A DNA stretch of 14,453 bases from AP-15 sp035252905 (lineage in GTDB: Bacteria > Pseudomonadota > Alphaproteobacteria > ATCC43930 > CGMCC-115725). The stretch covers positions 1-14,453 of the forward strand of contig DATFCQ010000193.1 of NCBI GenBank assembly GCA_035252905.1, in the 5' to 3' direction. The notes under the pieces are model-generated. The model was given only the letters and a program-made list of their open reading frames with translations. It was not told where the DNA came from and ran no database searches. The position numbers and the translations under genes are program-made. This document shows, in pieces, positions 12,403-14,453 of this stretch (position 1 is the first letter of the stretch; each line of letters opens with the position of its first letter).

Positions 12403-13173
12403 TCAGCCGCCAAAGCGGCGCTGGCGCTCCTGGAACGAGCGGATCGCCCGCAGGAAGTCGATCTTGCGAAAGGCCGGCCACAACACGTCGGTGAAGTAGA
12501 ACTCGCTGTGCGCGCTCTGCCACAGCAGGAAGCCCGAGAGCCGTACCTCGCCCGAAGTGCGGATGATCAGATCGGGATCGGGCAGGCCGGCGGTATAGAG
12601 ATGGCGAGCGATCGCCTCCGGCGTGACGCCGTGGATCGCCGCGGCGAGATCCGCCTCCGCCGCCGTCAGCTCGTTCAACAAGGCCTGCACCGCGTCGGCA
12701 ATCTCCTGGCGGCCGCCGTAGGCGACGGCGATGTTGAGTTCCATGCCGTCGTAATCCTCGGTCGCACGCTCGGCCGCGGCGATGGCGTCGAGCACGGGCG
12801 CCGGCAGCATCCTCAAACACCCGATCGCCCGCACCCGCACCCGCCGGCGGTGGATCGCGGGATCGCGCGCCAAGCGGTTGAGCTTCGCCTCGATCGCCGC
12901 AAGGATGCCGCAGACTTCGGCCGCCGGACGGCGAAAATTATCGGTCGAGAACACCCACAGGGTCACCGTCGGAATCGCCAGTTCGGCGCACCAGTCGAGC
13001 ACGTCGTCGAGTTTTTCGGCGCCGAGATCGTAGACCTCGCGCGGTTCAACGATGCCGCGCGAGCGGCCGTGCCGGCGATTGCCGTCAAGGATGATGCCGA
13101 TGTGCTGCGGCTTTGGCTGGCCCGCGACCTCGCGCCCGAGCCGCCGCTCATAGAGGTAATAAAGAAAACGCAA
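12403..13173 (-). CDS. Isoprenyl transferase, short-chain Z-farnesyl diphosphate synthase (Rv1086)-like
   Basis: A cis-prenyltransferase (UppS superfamily) that would add isopentenyl diphosphate in Z configuration to an allylic diphosphate. Motifs are HIGIILDGNRRHGRSRG with catalytic D30, VFSTDNFRRP (N79), NIAVAYGGRQEI (147-158) and DPDLIIRTSGEVRLSGFLLWQSAHSEFYF (R205, R211, E224). The C-terminus, RKIDFLRAIRSFQERQRRFGG, and the N-terminal LYYLYERRL match mycobacterial Rv1086 (Z,E-FPP synthase) better than E. coli UppS as I remember them. Like Rv1086 it lacks the usual GH(x)xG motif (VYDLGAEKL instead). The TTG start at 13173 gives 256 residues and begins where Rv1086-like homology begins, but has a poor ribosome binding site. 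A GTG at 13278 or a TTG at 13413 would add low-complexity residues. It is not in the cdsA/dxr context of housekeeping uppS. Confidence 0.85.
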   Translation of the reverse strand: MRFLYYLYERRLGREVAGQPKPQHIGIILDGNRRHGRSRGIVEPREVYDLGAEKLDDVLDWCAELAIPTVTLWVFSTDNFRRPAAEVCGILAAIEAKLNRLARDPAIHRRRVRVRAIGCLRMLPAPVLDAIAAAERATEDYDGMELNIAVAYGGRQEIADAVQALLNELTAAEADLAAAIHGVTPEAIARHLYTAGLPDPDLIIRTSGEVRLSGFLLWQSAHSEFYFTDVLWPAFRKIDFLRAIRSFQERQRRFGG

Positions 13174-13607
13174 TACCGTCTCGCGAGGGCTCGACTGCAG
13201 CCGGCCAGTGCCGGCGCCCGGAGAACCGGTGACGTCACGCCCAGGCAAGGCGCGCGAGTCGGCGGGCGTTGCGCTCACGCGGGGGCGAGCGGTCCGAGTG
13301 CGGGCGAGCGCAACGCCGGATCGCGGTATCGCTTCACGCCCAACCTCCCGGAACTCATCGCTTCTCCCCCGCCTGTGCTGCGCACCCTGGCCTCCGCCCG
13401 CGCCGGGCGTCAAGGCGATTTGACAAATCTTTGAGAACTGTTGTAGAAGGAAGCAAAATCAGGCCATTAATCCAGATGGCGCCGGCCCGCGGCGATGGGC
13501 GGCGCAGGGCGCGGACGGCACCGAACCGGTTCCGGATCGCTTGCCGTTGCCGCGTGTTGTCGCAGCGGCGGCGCCGAGTTTGCCCCGTTCTGCCGGAGCC
13601 TTGCACG
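13174..13607. other. Gene-free divergent interval with a 12-bp inverted repeat and an A/T-rich patch
   Basis: No convincing gene lies here unless the prenyltransferase starts further upstream. It contains a perfect 12-bp inverted repeat, GGCGTTGCGCTC (13265-13276) and GAGCGCAACGCC (13306-13317), with a 29-nt loop. A 9-bp direct repeat GGGCGAGCG (13283-13291 and 13302-13310) lies within and at the edge of that loop. A strikingly A/T-rich patch (about 13417-13472) in otherwise very GC-rich DNA probably holds the promoters for both divergent genes. GAACCGGTTC near 13520 is another short palindrome. Confidence 0.6.
13420..13449 (+). promoter_or_regulatory. Likely sigma-70-type promoter of the AI-2E family gene
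   Basis: A consensus TTGACA (13420-13425) is followed after 18 nt by TAGAAG (13444-13449, 4 of 6) within the A/T-rich patch, about 160 nt before the AI-2E family start. The -35 box is perfect; the -10 box is mediocre and could be shifted by one or two bases. Confidence 0.4.
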
Positions 13608-14453
13608 ATGCCAGACCCGCTGCACCCATTGGAGCCCGAACCCGCGGCTTCGTCACCGGTCGCGCCGGCGGGGACCCCGAGCCTGCCGGGCCTGGTCGGG
13701 ATCCTGGTCGCCGCGGTCGTGGTGGCCGCCCTCTATCTCGCCCGCGAGGTCTTGATCCCGGTCACCGTGGCGATGCTGCTCAGCTTTGTGCTGAGCCCGC
13801 TGGTGGAACTGCTGCGGCGGATCTGGCTCGGGCGGATCTTGTCGGTGATCCTGGCCGTGGTGCTGGCGCTCGGCCTCATTCTCGCCCTCGGCAGTGCAAT
13901 CGGCACGCAGGTGGCGCAGCTCGCCAAAGGGCTGCCGCAATATCAGACGACGATCGAGAACAAGATCGCCCATCTGCGCGAGGCCACGATCGAGCGGTTC
14001 TCGGAAAAGATCAGCAGCCTCGGCCACCAGCTCGCCGGCGCCGGGACCCCTCCGCCTTCCGCCGCGCCGGCGCCCGCTCCGGCCAGCGCACCGGAGCCGG
14101 GACAGCCGCAACAGCAGAAGGCAGTCCCGGTGGTGATCACCCAGCCGGCTCCCTCTGTCATCGAGTTTGGCAAAAATTTCCTGGAGCCGCTGCTGCATCC
14201 GGTGGCAACCGCGGGCATCATCCTGATTGTGACGATCTTTACGCTGTTGCAGAAGGAGGATCTGCGCGATCGCGGCATCAGATTGATTGGGTCGAGCGAT
14301 CTGCAGCGCACGACGGTGGCGATGAATGACGCCGGGCGGCGGCTCAGCCGCTACTTCCTGACCCAGCTCGGCCTCAATGCGAGCTTCGGCGTGATCGTCG
14401 GCGTCGGCCTCTACTTCATCGGCGTCCCCAACCCGCTGTTATGGGCCATTCTC
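13608..14453 (+). CDS. AI-2E family transporter (PerM/YdiK-like), N-terminal part
   Basis: The first 282 residues of a polytopic inner-membrane protein of the AI-2E exporter/PerM superfamily; the frame is open to the window end. Hydrophobic segments are at about 28-45, 49-66, 77-98, 198-216 and 257-271. Family features include REVLIPVTVAMLLSFVLSPLVELLRR, the soluble stretch after segment 3 (TQVAQLAKGLPQYQTTIENKI), TIFTLLQKEDLRDRGIRLIG and NDAGRRLSRYFLTQLGLNASFGVIVGVGLYFIGVPNPLLWAIL. Between segments 3 and 4 lies a Pro/Ala/Gln-rich stretch (about 146-182). The ATG at 13608 has GGAG 9 nt upstream. Members export diverse small molecules or Na+/H+ exchange; the name does not prove AI-2 transport. 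An overlapping ORF from 13541 in another frame is a shadow. Confidence 0.9.
   Translation, partial: MPDPLHPLEPEPAASSPVAPAGTPSLPGLVGILVAAVVVAALYLAREVLIPVTVAMLLSFVLSPLVELLRRIWLGRILSVILAVVLALGLILALGSAIGTQVAQLAKGLPQYQTTIENKIAHLREATIERFSEKISSLGHQLAGAGTPPPSAAPAPAPASAPEPGQPQQQKAVPVVITQPAPSVIEFGKNFLEPLLHPVATAGIILIVTIFTLLQKEDLRDRGIRLIGSSDLQRTTVAMNDAGRRLSRYFLTQLGLNASFGVIVGVGLYFIGVPNPLLWAIL

Noticed and set aside
12508..13434. Plus-strand ORF (308 residues) opposite the prenyltransferase gene
   Set aside because: It is antisense to a gene with complete catalytic motifs and has no domain of its own.
13355..13606. 83-residue minus-strand ORF in the divergent interval
   Set aside because: It has basic, low-complexity ends and no good ribosome binding site, and it covers the A/T-rich promoter patch; probably not a gene.
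13541..14329. Plus-strand ORF (262 residues) overlapping the AI-2E gene in another frame
   Set aside because: It is Arg/Pro/Gly-rich with no hydrophobic segments. The frame from 13608 gives a proper membrane protein that runs off the window end.
1..14453. Searched by eye for tRNA, rRNA, CRISPR arrays, transposases, integrases and attachment sites
   Set aside because: None seen. The three-way-junction fold at 4118-4197 recalls a tRNA cloverleaf only superficially; it lacks the conserved T-loop and D-loop bases.

Overview
The window is GC-rich (about two-thirds GC by eye), with long spurious antisense ORFs, good AGGAG-type ribosome binding sites and Hyphomicrobiales/Rhodospirillales-like gene content. 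It most likely comes from an alphaproteobacterial chromosome. I see no rRNA, tRNA, CRISPR array, transposase, integrase or phage gene. The content is accessory metabolism and stress functions rather than a mobile island.

Layout. 1-2831: the 3' end of a CoxL/xanthine dehydrogenase-type molybdenum hydroxylase (+), a signal-less NMT1/THI5-like substrate-binding protein (-) and a cupin (+). 2932-4101: an M20 amidohydrolase (+). 4208-6965: a leftward probable operon, read in transcription order as a doubtful 62-residue ORF, an LLM-class flavin/F420 oxidoreductase, a 2OG-Fe(II) dioxygenase of the isoleucine-dioxygenase type, and a YfcG-like glutathione transferase. 7100-8548: a rightward stress group of a tandem universal stress protein, a 79-residue hydrophilic protein and a CsbD-family protein. 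8688-10774: a leftward pair, an ArsB/NhaD-type transporter and a GNAT acetyltransferase. 10877-12294: an intradiol dioxygenase with the active-site pattern of hydroxyquinol 1,2-dioxygenases (+), converging on a VOC-family protein (-). 12403-13173: a short-chain Z-prenyltransferase resembling mycobacterial Rv1086 (-). 13608 to the end: the start of an AI-2E/PerM-family membrane protein, cut by the window edge.

How the parts relate. The clearest regulatory signal is a pair of sequences with GGAAC, a 17-nt spacer and CGTT or TGTT just upstream of the 79-residue gene and of csbD. This is the form of promoter used by EcfG, the alphaproteobacterial general stress sigma factor, so these two genes probably belong to that regulon. 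The second architectural signal is that all four convergent gene junctions carry a GC-rich palindromic repeat, and no divergent junction has one of those families. Two of the four repeats are the same family in opposite orientation. The LLM/2OG-dioxygenase/GST set looks like a small oxidation cassette of unknown substrate.

Nothing here clearly amounts to a new multi-gene system. The best leads are the stress islet, the oxidation cassette and the Rv1086-like prenyltransferase.
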